NCBI GenBank assembly: GCA_038380435.1 | Contig: JAWZYU010000004.1 | Span: 24,030,001-24,094,000 of the forward strand | Reading direction: 5' to 3' | Length of the DNA: 64,000 bases | Origin: Ryuthela nishihirai | Lineage: Eukaryota; Arthropoda; Arachnida; Araneae; Heptathelidae | In this document: positions 52,369 to 63,635 of the stretch, piece by piece | Numbering within the stretch: position 1 is the first letter of the stretch | Layout of the letters: the number at the start of each line of letters is the position of its first letter | Position numbers and translations under genes: made by a program | The notes under the pieces: model-generated | Told to the model about the DNA's origin: nothing | Databases searched by the model: none | The model's input: only the letters and a program-made list of their open reading frames with translations

Positions 52369-52800
52369 ATTAAATAATGAATAAACTTGACATATTTGGT
52401 ATCTACTAATAAATTACCACTTTGTCTTAAAAAATTTCCTCTAAAAATTTGAATCGATGTCAAAGTGGTAATTTATTAGTAGATACCAAATACGTTGAGT
52501 TTATTCATTATTTAATCAACAGTATACTTGTAAGAAATACCTTCCAGCTATATGGCATTTGTCTGCCACTTGTGGCGAAATTGCCGAAACAGTCCCTACA
52601 TATGATGTAATGTAGGTTGAAAATGTTCATATCATCAATTAGAGCAGATCTTGATCGGTGGCTGGTAGCTCAGTGGTCCAGAGCATCTGATATGTTATCA
52701 GGAGATCATGGGTTCATATCCTACATGGCTCAAGACAATTTTTCCTCTAAAAATTTGAATCAATGTCAAAGTGGTAATTTATTAATAGATAAAAGATATG
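52369..52800 (+). repeat. tRNA-containing foldback element (SINE-3), locus 3
   Basis: Inverted arms of about 56 bp (52369-52424 and 52461-52516) surround a 36-nt centre. A body (52520-52650), a tRNA-like segment (A box 52663-52675, B box 52711-52721) and a direct arm (52738-52800) follow. The direct arms start about 306 bp apart, as at 12.4 kb (308) and 1.2 kb (307). Arm sequences differ between loci apart from the 'cctctaaaa.ttgaatc' core, but the plan is the same. Confidence 0.65.
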
Positions 52801-53163
52801 TTTAATAGAGAAATTTCAGCATACATGGCAGAGCAATATTTTAAGTATGGATGACTACAGCTGAAAAATAAAACTGGATTTTGCATTATTCAAATATTGT
52901 ATGGCTGTATATATGCTTTCTGTGTGATTTTGTTTTGTTTTTTTTGCTAAATGAAGCATGATTTTAGTTTTATTGTATTACCTAATAGGCACAAAATGCA
53001 TTCCTAATAGCACTGCTTAAATATTTTAGGTGACTCCTAAATCCAAATCAGATTGCCAGTTTGAAAATAAAAATGAAAAATCTTAAATAATGAATAATGA
53101 AAACTGTTGGACTTACCAATGCATATTATCTTATTTAATGCTAATCACTTGTTACTTCTTCAG

Positions 53164-53217
53164 CAACTGGTGTCTAAGAATAAGAAATGGCATACAGAAT
53201 CCACTTCCAAAAAATAA
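53164..53217 (+). CDS. Possible terminal exon, weakly supported
   Basis: The acceptor-like 'cttgttacttcttcag' precedes 17 codons ([17 protein letters not shown]) and TAA. No homology is recognised and no partner exon was found. It is recorded only because the acceptor is strong. Confidence 0.15.
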   Translation, partial: QLVSKNKKWHTESTSKK

Positions 53218-53474
53218 GGCAAAATACAAGGTTAACTTGTAACGATTGTGAATGGAAAAAGGCAGGTTCTGTAAAATACATTTAATCATATTTTTACAGT
53301 AAATAGCAAAAGCATATCATTTTAGTTAATTCCTATGAAACATTAAAAACAAAATTTTAATATCATTGTTTACTTATGGATGAAAGATACGTTTAAGAAA
53401 AGCATTTACAATTAATCATTTTAACACACATTTCGTTAATCTCAGACTGTTCCTTATAATTTAAATAATAAACG

Positions 53475-53575
53475 GTTTTGTGGAAAAATGTTTCTTTACA
53501 TGCGGGATTTGAACCCACGTATCTCCAGAAACATGCAAGAGTCAGTACAATACCAGACGTAACCTGTAGTTCGAG
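53475..53575 (-). mobile_element. tRNA-Gly-like SINE fragment
   Basis: The reversed tRNA-like segment ('gcgggatttgaacccacgtatct', in part) and tail 'ttttgtggaaaaatg' match the right arm of the foldback at 2293-2397. It is single here, not folded back. Confidence 0.6.
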
Positions 53576-54035
53576 TCCTGCCTGGGCCATCATTGAGATT
53601 TATCTCTATATAAAACTCCTCATTTTGCCCTCAGTCAGTCAGTAGGGGACACTGATGGGCTTAAAAGGCCACTGTCTGTCAGATGTGATATTAAGCCATT
53701 GGGTCTGTGTGCAGGAGAGTCATCTCCCTGTGCCTCTTTACACATGCTGGATGGCCTTGAAAGGAGGCTATCATTTGTTTCCTAATTGGACTGTACAAGT
53801 GGGGTGTCTAATTCCACTGGACAAGGGGAAAGGAGCCAGTGGGTCCCCTCCCCCTTGTCCAGTGGAATTAGACATCCCCATTTGTCCAGTCTAATTAAAA
53901 CTCAAAGGTTGTGGGGAGGGAACCCATTTGTCCAGTTGGTTCCTTCCCCACAACCTTCTCTGGGCCCTTGGGGTCCTTAGAACCTGGCCATTTAGCCCAT
54001 TGTGTGCGAAACATTGCCACTCAGAAGTAAAACAA
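53562..54035 (+). mobile_element. SINE-1, truncated head, with inserted hairpin cluster
   Basis: The copy starts inside the tRNA-like head ('ctgtagttcgagtcctgcctggg') and runs to 'agaagtaaaacaacacag'. Between 53784 and 53957, where other copies have about 60 bp, it carries nested inverted repeats instead, so it is longer than usual. Confidence 0.85.
53784..53957. repeat. Nested inverted repeats inside SINE-1
   Basis: 53784-53829 pairs with about 53852-53898 (about 46 bp, few mismatches). 53905-53923 pairs with 53939-53957. The sequence 'ttgtccagt' appears four times in alternating orientation. Other SINE-1 copies lack this. Confidence 0.88.
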
Positions 54036-54619
54036 CACAGAATTTTAGTGGTTCCTATTAGCATATTTTTACGATTACAAAGCATTTACTGGCCACTAAA
54101 CAACATTCAACAGAGTTAATATAGGTTAGATACTTTCATCAACCATTTTAAAATATAACTCGACTGCGTAAAATTTTTTTTTCGAAATAAGCCCAATTCT
54201 CTTGCTAAAGGCTTGAGTTATATAAAAATCAATCAACTCCAAGGGACTGCTATCCAAAAAGGTCTGACAGGAGTCTGTATGTATAATACGAACTTTTCAG
54301 TGATTAGGGATTAGCAAGACACAAACCACTGCCTCCTAGTAAAGAGCCTACTTGCAATGAGCCCTCATGACACTGTTGGATATCCTTTCACATGTGGTTG
54401 CAGAAACCTCAAGAGAGAGTTGATGTGACATCATCATACTGTTCCATCTTGACATTAAAGCCAGATAATGAGCAGTTTGGGTTGAAATAACTCTCAGGCA
54501 ATGCTGTCCAGCTCTTCTGGTAAATGCTCCTGTCTACTGGAACTATTTCCAAAGTATAACCACCTTTCTCAATGTGTTTCTGCCTGCTATTGAAGCAAGA
54601 GATGCAGGGAACAGCTTAA
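54036..54619. other. Unassigned; degenerate SINE-2 scrap
   Basis: 'aaaaaggtctgacaggagtctgtatg' at about 54256-54281 resembles the reversed SINE-2 body. The rest, up to the R1-like LINE, has no supported feature. Confidence 0.4.
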
Positions 54620-55415
54620 TAATTTCAGTTTATTTCCCACTGTCGGAAGACTTAAAATAACTGGAAAATCTAGTCAGAAGATATAGAAATAGTAAGATTT
54701 TAATAAATGGAGATTTCAATGGAAAACACACTATGTGGGGAAACCCTGCAATGGATGAAAAAGGAGACGGAATACTCAACTTTATCCTGAGAAACAATTT
54801 AGGATTAATAAATGATCAACACTCACCCCCAACATTTGAAACAGTGCATGGGAAAAGCTGGATTGACCTGACAATAACAAGTGAAAATTTGGAAGACGAA
54901 ATCTCCAAGTGGGAAGTATTAGAACAGGATTCCCTCAGCACCACAAATACATCATAACAGCATTAGGAGAAAAAAACAAATAGCACCCACTGCTCAGAGG
55001 TACAAGCTAACTCACTGAGGATTATTTAAAATATCACAAGATATCAAGAAACAGGAAGCATCATTAGAAGATAAATTAAAATCCATTAACCCAGCAAGTC
55101 AATTAGATGAATTCGTAACTCATTTGTTGAAACAATATCAAGAACAAGCGACAAGCACCTGAAAGCAAAGGGGGTGGACAGTAGAAAAGCAGTTCCCTGG
55201 TGGAATCAACAGCTGAATACTGAAAGAAAAAAATTAAAAGCTTTGAGAAGATGATTCCAAAGAGCAACAGAGGAAGAGGATAGAAAAAAAAAACTGATTA
55301 CAAGAAACGAGTATGCTTTACAGAAGACAAATAAATTTCAGTAGAAAAACTTCTTGGGATGCTTTTTGAGAAAAAACATCAAAAGAAAACCTGTTTTCTC
55401 TCCCTTACAAGATAA

Positions 55416-55620
55416 ATAAAAAATAAAAATAAATACCCCCTCATACAGTGCATGCCACAGAGGTCTGACAGGAGCCTGTCAGTTTATATATCAGAGTAGA
55501 AGGTTTGAGAGGATGGCAGGGTCTCAGCAGAAAAACGACATGTACATCCATGCCTTACCCGGGGCTCAAACCCAGCTCCCTTAGATCAGTAGCCAAGCAT
55601 GCTAACCACTCGGCCATAGC
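55416..55620 (-). mobile_element. SINE-2 inserted in the R1-like LINE
   Basis: A reversed, nearly complete copy. The T/A tail and 'cccctcatacagtgcatgcc' are at the left; the B box ('ggctcaaaccc') is near 55562 and the A box complement ('aaccactcggcc') near 55605. It falls between the endonuclease and the RT. Confidence 0.88.
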
Positions 55621-57158
55621 TAAACAAAAACTAGGAAATCCATTACAAACCACCACTTTGTTCACAGAAGATAATACAAGAATTAAGGAATACGAAAATG
55701 TTATTAAAAGAATCATAAAAGAAGTATTCATAGATGACAATCCTAATGAAGGTTTAGAGGAACATAAAAAAATACAAGCACAGCTAAAAAAAAATTATAC
55801 CAGTTTTAAAGATGAGAACTGTATGAGTAGATGAGAACTGCACGAAGTCTTAAAAGTGATCCAATCCATGCCAAAAAACAAGGCCCCAGGACCACACAGG
55901 ATCAATACTGAAATTATCGCAGCAATTAATTCTGTAATCCCAGATGTAATTTTGAAAATATATAATTTATGTCTCAGACTAGGTTTCTTCCCATCAGCGT
56001 GGAAAACAGCACGCGTAATCTTTTTAATAAATTTGGCAAAGATCCAAGCAAGGCAAAATCATTCAGGCCAATATGCTTACTAACATCTTTAAGTATTAGA
56101 TAAAGTGATACAAGGAGAATTTATTATCATCTCCATAAAACAAATAACTTAAATGTGGTGCAGTATGGGTTCAGAACAGACAAATTGTGCATTTTGGCAC
56201 TATACAAATTATAGAAGAAAATAGAAGAAAATAAATCCAACAAATTACATACAGCTATCATCTCATATTAGCAGCACTTTTGATACAGTTTAGTGGCAAG
56301 TGATCTTACAGGAATTAGGAAATAAAAATTGTCCAGAAAATATATACAGACTGAGAGAGCTACTTTTCAGAGAGAAGCATTATATTCCAAACAAACACAT
56401 TTGAGCACACACAGATTACAAGAGGATGCCCAGAAGGCTCTTGTTCCATTCCGCTATACTGGAATTTAATAATGGATCAAGCTTTGTCCATTATATGTCC
56501 ATATTATGTCCAAGCATACACAGATGATCTGCCAGTCATCATAGGTGGAAACACAACATATGAAATAGAAGAATTAGGAAAACAAGCTTTGGACAAGTTA
56601 ACAGAATGGAGTAAATCGAATAAACTGGAATTTAGCAAAGAAAAAAAGTCAAGTCATGGTGATAGCTCAGCCGGGACAGATGGCCCGACAGCCCACATTA
56701 AAGATAGGAAACGATCCGATAAAACATGTTATGGAATTAAAAATTCTAGGAATCCTAGTAGAAAAACATTTTTATTTTTACAAGCATTTACAGGCCTTAA
56801 GAGATAGAATATCTGACGTGATGTATAAACTAATAGGAGTCAGAAGAGAATTATATGGCAAAAAAAGATGTCTGTTAAAAGAGATTTACAAGAGAAGCTT
56901 GGAACGAATAATTGTTAATGGACATAGAATGTCGGGAAATAAAATTGACCAAGATAAAAGATTACGCAAATGTATACTTAGCGCTCAGCGCCAATCTGCA
57001 TTGCTCATAACGAGATCATTTAGAACAGTCTCAACAGAAGCAGCTTTAGTTCTGGGAGGATTAATTCCCACCCATTTGAAGGCTTTTGAAGAATTTATTT
57101 AAGCTCACAGCAGTAAAGAGTAATATAACATTCCTAAATGAACATATGAATGCCCAGG

Positions 57159-57541
57159 GTTGGGTTGTTTTACCTCTGAGTGGCACTTTTTTGCACACCA
57201 TGGGCTAAATGGCCAGGTCACATGGACCCCGAAGGCTCAGAGAAGGTTGGGGGAGGGAACCCACTGGAACAGCTGTTGGGAGACAGATGGTAGCCTCCCG
57301 TCAAGGCCATCCAGGGTGTTCTTTAACGTGCAGAGGGTATGGCTCTCCCGCACACGGGGCCACGGCTTAATGTCCCATCCGATGGACGCCGGCCTTTCCA
57401 AGCCCATCTGTGTCCCTACTGACCGTGGGCAGGGAGGGGAATTTTGCGGAGATAAATCTCAACGCTGCCCCAGCTGGGACTCGAACCTGGGAACTACAGA
57501 TTACGAGCCTGGTGCGCTACCAACTGAGCCACCCCCGCCCC
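57159..57541 (-). mobile_element. SINE-1 inserted in the R1-like LINE, 13-bp target-site duplication
   Basis: A complete reversed copy with atgaatgcccagg duplicated (57146-57158 and 57542-57554). It splits the region between the RT and RNase H domains. The perfect duplication and low divergence mark it as recent. Confidence 0.94.
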
Positions 57542-58712
57542 ATGAATGCCCAGGAAATAGCTCAGTTAGAAGATCAGTGGCTGGTACATGCTGCATACAA
57601 AATAATAGTTCCCCATGACAAAGAGTTACCGACAGGAATAGGACTAGAAATATACACAGATGGGTCAAAAGAAGAAGAAAAAGTAGGAGCAGCGTACATT
57701 GTCATGTACTCAGGATTATACATTCATTTAGAACAATTTTGACTCACAGATAATGCCTCTAATTATCAAGCAGAAACTTTTGCCATTTTGAAAGCCCTTG
57801 ATTATGCCTTACAGATGACAGAAGTAGGAGATATTAATCTATACAGTGACTCTCTCTCAGCCCTTAGGGAGCAGCGAAAAAAGAGACAAGACACTAAACG
57901 AAATCAAAAGTAAATACCAAAGGATCAAGAACTCGAGAAATATCAAACTACACTGGATCAGGGCTCACATTGGCTGGGACAGCAACGAGCTAGCAGAAAG
58001 GAATGCAAAGATAGCTAGCAAGTTAGAAAACATAATTAACTCAGTTCCCCTACTGCTCAGCAACGTGAAAAATAAATTTAGGAAGATTTATAATTTTTTT
58101 ATGATAATCAATTTCTGACAGGGCATGGGAAATTTCCCAGATATTTCGCTAGAATAGAAAGAGCAGAGAATTCCCTCTGTCAATGCAGTAGGGAGGGTGA
58201 CAACAAACATTATCTCTTCAAATGTAACTTATTTAATCTAAAGTATAAACTGAAGAACATCAATCAAGATATTCAAGATTACTCAAGTATAACAATCCAA
58301 GAAAAGTTAACAATCATCTCCAAAATGCCATGAAGACAATTTTTGAACATTACAAAGACTTCTCTCAAGGGGCAATCACATAAAACTATTTCATTCACAG
58401 TGGCAGGAAGGTCTCTGGACATAAAGTAAGGCATTTCGAAGGTAGGTCGGGGTCTCTGACTAAGACTCCAAACTCTCTTCCCATCTCTCTTTCTATATAT
58501 AAAAAAAAAATTATTTCAAAAATATAGCATGTTTCTATGTCTGTGATTTTTTTATGTTTGTGCTGTCCATTATAAAAAAAACTTTAAAAAAAACTAAAAA
58601 GTTTACTAAAATAACATAATTATCTCTTGGTGTTTGTGAATGTAAATCTGTGCAGTGTCAGTATACATGTTCTGTTTGACTAAAACAATTATTACCTTTC
58701 GGTATATAATAA

Positions 58713-58922
58713 ATAAAAAAAAATAAATACTCCCTCAAGCAGCTGCTTGCCACAGAGGTCTGACAGGAGCCTGTCAGTTTATATGCCACAGTAGGAGATC
58801 TGAGAGGATGGCAGGACCTCAGCAGAAAAACGACACACACATCCATGCCTAATTCCGGGGCTCGAACCCAGGTCCCTTAGATCAGTAGCCAAGCGTGCTA
58901 ACCACTCGGCCACGGGACGGCA
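58713..58922 (-). mobile_element. SINE-2, complete, 13-bp target-site duplication
   Basis: cggtatataataa flanks the copy (58700-58712 and 58923-58935). The family tail is at the left and the tRNA-like head at the right, with 'ggctcgaaccc' near 58859. Confidence 0.93.
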
Positions 58923-58935
58923 CGGTATATAATAA

Positions 58936-59540
58936 TGTGCTTTTTTTTAAAACTATAGTCAGTGATATTTTAATTTGAATCTTTATTTCATTATGTATGT
59001 TCCCTTCTTTCCCTCAACAGATTCTAACCCAGAACTTCATTCCAATAACAGGACCCATCATACGCATTTCCCCCCTTTCCACTCCTCAGCGCTCGTCCTA
59101 CTGACTCCTTTCTTCCTGCTTCTCTCCCTCCCGCCACACACCCTGCTAGCTTGCCAGTGCAATCCCTTTAGACGGCTTTGGCCAGTGCCCATTAGCTGAT
59201 CCCAATGATATACTTTTGTCTCTGACCCTGAACTTGATCTCTGCCATGCACTTTCACTGCTTTCCAGGCAAGAGTGGCACTGAGGAATGTCAAAAGCCTT
59301 CACTTCAGGCAGATGTGAATCGAAGGACACTCAACTCTTCCCTGTATGAAATTCCCTTCTAGATAGATGAGCCTAATTCGTAGCCAGAATATATCTCTCC
59401 TGACCTCCCTGTTCAGGCACAGTTGAAATTCACAGATCATATTTCATTTTATTACATATTAATCATTATGCATCTCACCTTTCCACCTGCTATATATTAT
59501 CTTATATTCGTATTCGGTACATGCTTTTAAACACTTTAAA
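58936..59540. other. C/T-rich stretch, no recognised gene
   Basis: Cytosine-rich DNA at 59070-59150 stands out from the AT-rich surroundings. A splice-acceptor-like 'ctttccctcaacag' lies at 59008-59021, but no convincing exon follows. Confidence 0.45.
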
Positions 59541-60115
59541 TTTCTGTTCACTTCCATCCCCCCCCCACCTTCTTTTCTCCGTGTAATTACTATCTTATTC
59601 ATTTAATCTGTACATGTCAAAAATACTATATGAACTTCTGTTCAAATCTTTTAATTTGTTTCTTTCCGTGTATCTTTTTTTTTTTATTCTTTTCCCCTTA
59701 ATTCATTATCTCATTCTTTTATTCTGTACCAGTCAACTGCCATATTTAAAAAATAAATAAATAAATATCCCCTCAAGCAGCTGCTTGCCACAGAGGTCTG
59801 ACAGGAGCCTGTCAGTTTATATGCCATAGTAGAAGGTCTGAGGGTGGCACGACCTCAGCAGAAAAACGACACAAACACCCATGCCTTACCACTTCTGTTT
59901 AAATGTTTTAAATTTCAGTCCCTTCTTTTGATTTCCTTTTCTTTTCTCCTCTTATTTATTATCTTACTCTTTTATTCTGTACAAGCTAATCACTATGTAT
60001 ACTTTTGTATAAGATTCTTCTTTTTTTCTTTAATTTTTGTTCACTTCTGCTTTTCTTTTCTCCATTAACCTATTATCCTACTCTATTATTCTGTACATGT
60101 CAATTAAATTTAAAA
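59540..60115. repeat. Degenerate tandem repeat, unit about 105-115 bp
   Basis: At least four diverged units share the order 'acttctgtt.aaat', a T-rich part, 'cttttctcc', 'tattatcttactct' and 'ttattctgtaca'. The last phrase recurs at about 59610, 59725, 59973 and 60090. A SINE-2 splits units 2 and 3. Confidence 0.7.
59745..59889 (-). mobile_element. SINE-2, head missing
   Basis: Tail (aataaataaatatcccctcaagcag in parts) to 'cccatgccttacc'; similarity stops before the tRNA-like head. Confidence 0.88.
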
Positions 60116-60141
60116 TTTAAATTGATATATGTAATACCATA

Positions 60142-63100
60142 TTCATCATCATCATCCTCAAGCAGCCATGGGCTACAGAGGTCCAACCAGATGCAATTTA
60201 GTTCTCCAAACAAGTCTGTCCTGAGCTACATCTGATGCATCCAGCCACTGCACACCAATTCTATTAAGGTCCTGTTTGACATTGTCTGCCCACCGCATCC
60301 TTGGTCTCCCCCTCTTTCTGAGGCCTTTAGGCTCACTGTTCATAACCCTATTCGCCAATCTATAATTATCCATACAGGCAACATGGCCAAACCAGCGAAG
60401 TCTCTCTCTGCACAATATGCTGATTAAAGGAGGTTGCAGACTCCTTTGCCCAACCTCATCATTAGTTACAAAGTTGAACCACCTAATGCCCAAGATACTG
60501 CATAAGAATCTAAAATCAAAAGCATCTAGTTTCCTGTTATCATGTTTACAAAGTGTCTAAGTTTCACTATCATAACTAACCCTAGAAAGAACCAAACTAT
60601 CTAGTCTATTTTAGTCTTTAGGTGTATACACATATTTCTCCACACACTCCATAGAATCTTAAAAGTCCAGGCAGCAATCCCTATTGGTCTGTTAATCTCA
60701 TGCTGCACATCACCATTATCTGTTATATAGCTCCCAAGATAATTAAACTGCGAAACCTGCTGAAGACTGCAACCATTCAGATTAACTGAATCACAGCCTG
60801 CCTGACCAATTTCCATCACTTTAGTTTTCTCTCTGTTTATAACCAAACTTATTCTACTACCAGTCGCATCAACAGCTCGAATAAAAGAGTTCATCTCATC
60901 AACATCATTTGCCAAAAGGGCAGAATCATCAGCATAATCTAAATCAGACATTTTCATATCTCCAGCCCATTTAAGGCCAAAATCTTTCCCTCGAAGTGAA
61001 TTTTGCATAACATAATCAATAACCAAATTAAAGAGAAAAGGGAACAAAATACACCCTTGTCTAACACCAGAAGTAATGCTAAACCAATTGCTACAAGCCC
61101 TACCAACTCTCACACAAGTCTCATGTTATTATAGAGAGCTTTCATTGTGCTAACTAACTTGTCTGGTATACCATATGATCTCACAATCAATCACAAATTA
61201 TGACGATCGACAGAGTCAAAACCCTTTTTGAAATCTACAAAGCTAGTAGCCAAAGGTCTCCCACACTCTATACATTTCTCAAGAATCTGCCTAAGTGAAA
61301 ATATCTGATCCACACATCCCCTACCACTTCTGAATCCACATTGCTCATCATGCAATTGCTTGTCAACCAGATTCTTAATTCTATTAAGCACAATCATGGA
61401 AAGAACTTTACCTGAAAGAGAGAGTAGGCTGATACTCCTATAGTTCTCACAAGAACTATGATCATCTTTTTTTGAAAATAAGGATAATAATAGCTCTGGT
61501 AAAATCCTTAGGAACCATGCCTTTATCATAAAAGATATTCAGAATTTCAGTCATCCAAGTGGTAACCGAAACATTCTCAGCTCTAAGCATTTCCGTAGTA
61601 ATTTCACCTACCCCTGGGGATTTATGAAATTTAAGTTTAGAAATAGCCAAAATAACTTCAGATTGTGTTATAGGGCCAACATTAAAGCCACCAATGCATC
61701 TATCATCATTGCAAACAATGGGAATAGAACTAACCACATTGTTTAGAATATCATTGAAATGCTCAGCCCACCTAGCCATGACAGAATCCTCACCTTATAT
61801 AACCTTACCTTGTTTATCCTTCAATCCCTGTATACCTGTTCGTTTTCTACCACACAAAACATTAACTATCTGGCATAGCTCTCTGCTGTTGTGCTGTCTA
61901 ACTGCTTCCTCGGCTTTGTCAGCCAAGCCATCAAGCCAAAGATTCTTATCAACAGCTAACTGATCCCTTACACATTTATTAAGCTCTCTGTAATGATTTC
62001 TATTAGGACTAGTAGGGTATTGATTAAGGACATTCCTGCAGTTCCTTCTTTCTGAAATAAGCTCAAGTGACTTATCACTCAAATAATTCTGCCTCCTCTG
62101 CTCCTTTTTCCCTAAATGAGTACTGTTAGTTTCCAAAAACGCCTGTTTAAAATGATCCCATTCTTCCTCAAGTTCAGTAGTAAGCAAACCATGACTGTCA
62201 TAATGACTAAGTAACCTATCATGGTAAGCTTTAGCTATAATTGGATCTTTCAGAGATTCAGTATTAAAGGTAAGATTTATAACCCAAGCACAACACTTTT
62301 TAAGTTTAAGTTACAAGACACTTTTAACAAGATAATGGTGAGATCCAATTGCAGCTCCCCTAAATGACCTGGCATTCCTAACAGAACTAGTCCATTTGCT
62401 GTTAATATATAATCAATCATATTCTTATGCAGCCCATCAGGTGAAACCCATGTGTATGTAAGTCGCGGTGTTTGTAATATGTGTTAGTTATTCTGAAACC
62501 ATTGAGTTTACTTACCTGTAGGAGACGTTGCCCACTGCAGCTACCAATACCAAAAAGGCCTATCACTCCTCCCCAAAGGTCAGAGTCAATACCAACTTTG
62601 GCATTGAAGTCACCTAGAACAAGGGTAATATCTCCTTTCTTGACAGAATTCAAGATATCCTGAAGTTGTCCGTAAAATCTATCCTTCTCATCCTCATCAG
62701 CATCCTCAGTGGGGGCATAACAGCAGATAGCATTCAAGTTTTTAATGCTTGTCTGAAATTTTGCTGTAAGAAGCCTTTCATTAATGCACTCATATCCTAG
62801 AAGAGCATCACTAGTGTGTCTGCTGAGAAGCAGACCCACACCTTGGTGATGTTTATTGTCTTCCCTCCCTGAAAAGAGAAATTTAAGATTATTTTTAAGA
62901 ATCTGACCTATATCTGTCCATCTGGCCTCTTGCAAGCCGAGAATATCTAAATTATAATGGTAGAATTCTTGTGTGAAGACATCAAGATAATAAGCTCTGA
63001 GCAGAGTCCTCACATTCCAACTACCTATGGAGAGAAAATGGTTAGTGGGATATTTAAAGAAACTCTGTTTATTGAGAGAGGGAATGTCGACAATATCATA

Positions 63101-63610
63101 CAGCCCCCTAATCGCAGACATGGGGCAAAGACCTGTTCCCCTACCACTAAAGGCTGAAGCCATCTACACTGGAAGACTTCCTCCAATGTAGAATTTGACA
63201 ATGCCAGTAGGAGCAAAAGAGTTCAGGTGCCTGCGATGACCTCTGCTCGGGATTATCCACCAGCTCATAAATATATCCTGTGAATCTAATCACTTGGGGC
63301 TGTTAACCCACAAACAGAAAACACAGCAGAAGATTTTCCCTCCACAGAAGCCCACCAGTGCAGCAAAATCAGAATCCATAATCAAGCTCAGAGCCATATA
63401 TCTGTCCAGTCCAGTGGGTTTATATGGTCAGCAAGAGGACCCTGTGTGGTTGACCACTCCTCAGCAGGGTAGAAAAAAAAGAAAAGTAGCCATAGTTGTC
63501 CAGATCAGTAGGCCACACTAATCTGGCAGCACTCCCCTTCCGTTCACTTCCACAAGAGAGTATCTCTTTTGAAAGTTACTAACGGTCTGCACCACAATAA
63601 GGCAGAGTCG
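60142..63610 (-). mobile_element. RTE-like LINE copy D, near full length
   Basis: The 3' end with (atc)n is at 60142-60176. The coding region runs from about 63163 down to 60176, and the 5' untranslated region probably reaches about 63600. Minus-strand open pieces: 63163-62417 (endonuclease, 248 codons), 62187-61795, 61779-61462, 61529-61191 ('DEQCGFRSGRG'), 61113-60601 ('SGVRQGC', 'LDYADDSALLA') and 60493-60173 ('RKRGRPRMRWADN'). Small deletions separate them (near 62420-62190, 61790, 61480, 61120-61190, 60590). It shares the family 5' leader with copy B. Confidence 0.9.
62417..63163 (-). CDS. RTE LINE endonuclease, longest open frame (copy D)
   Basis: A 248-codon frame covers the N-terminal part of the LINE polyprotein. 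It starts 'MASAFSGRGTG', which also begins copy A at 3448, so this ATG is a plausible natural start. Motifs: 'IGSWNVRTLL' (about residue 46), 'LGLQEARWTD' (about 74; the Glu is an expected metal ligand), 'CCYAPTEDADEDEKD' (about 148) and 'LVLGDFNAKVG' (about 181). It breaks near 62417 where a deletion changes frame before 'MIDYIL'. It is inactive on its own. Confidence 0.85.
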   Translation of the reverse strand: MASAFSGRGTGLCPMSAIRGLYDIVDIPSLNKQSFFKYPTNHFLSIGSWNVRTLLRAYYLDVFTQEFYHYNLDILGLQEARWTDIGQILKNNLKFLFSGREDNKHHQGVGLLLSRHTSDALLGYECINERLLTAKFQTSIKNLNAICCYAPTEDADEDEKDRFYGQLQDILNSVKKGDITLVLGDFNAKVGIDSDLWGGVIGLFGIGSCSGQRLLQVSKLNGFRITNTYYKHRDLHTHGFHLMGCIRI

Positions 63611-63635
63611 GATATTAGGTGCTTGGTCTAGCTCA

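Larger units (their letters stand above)
52291..53390. repeat. Direct repeats of about 80 bp bracketing a 1-kb block
   Basis: 52291-52371 and 53314-53385 share sequence around 'gttaattcctgtgaaa', 'aacaaaattttaat' and 'tgtttacttacgga' at high identity. A shorter related piece (gcatatttttac.attacaaagca) occurs at 52268 and 54061. The block between contains the SINE-3 foldback. Confidence 0.75.
54620..58400 (+). mobile_element. R1-like LINE, decayed, interrupted by two SINEs
   Basis: In order: endonuclease ('ILINGDFNGKHTMWGN', about 54693; 'SPPTFETVHGKSWIDLTI', about 54826), RT ('MPKNKAPGPHRINTEII', about 55868; 'RGCPEGSCSIPLYWNLIMD', about 56420; 'VQAYTDDLPVIIGG', about 56510; 'LGILVEKHFYFYKHL', about 56748) and RNase H ('LEIYTDGSKEEEKVGAAY', about 57645; 'LYSDSLSAL', about 57840; 'LHWIRAHIGWDSNELAERNAK', about 57950). 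The 'CP.GSCS.P..WN' block and the RNase H order fit R1/LOA-type LINEs. The catalytic motif reads Y-T-D-D. It is frameshifted and has stops in many places. Confidence 0.85.

Noticed and set aside
59058..59330. A 90-codon minus-strand frame in C/T-rich DNA
   Set aside because: Composition-driven open frame with low-complexity ends and no recognisable homology.
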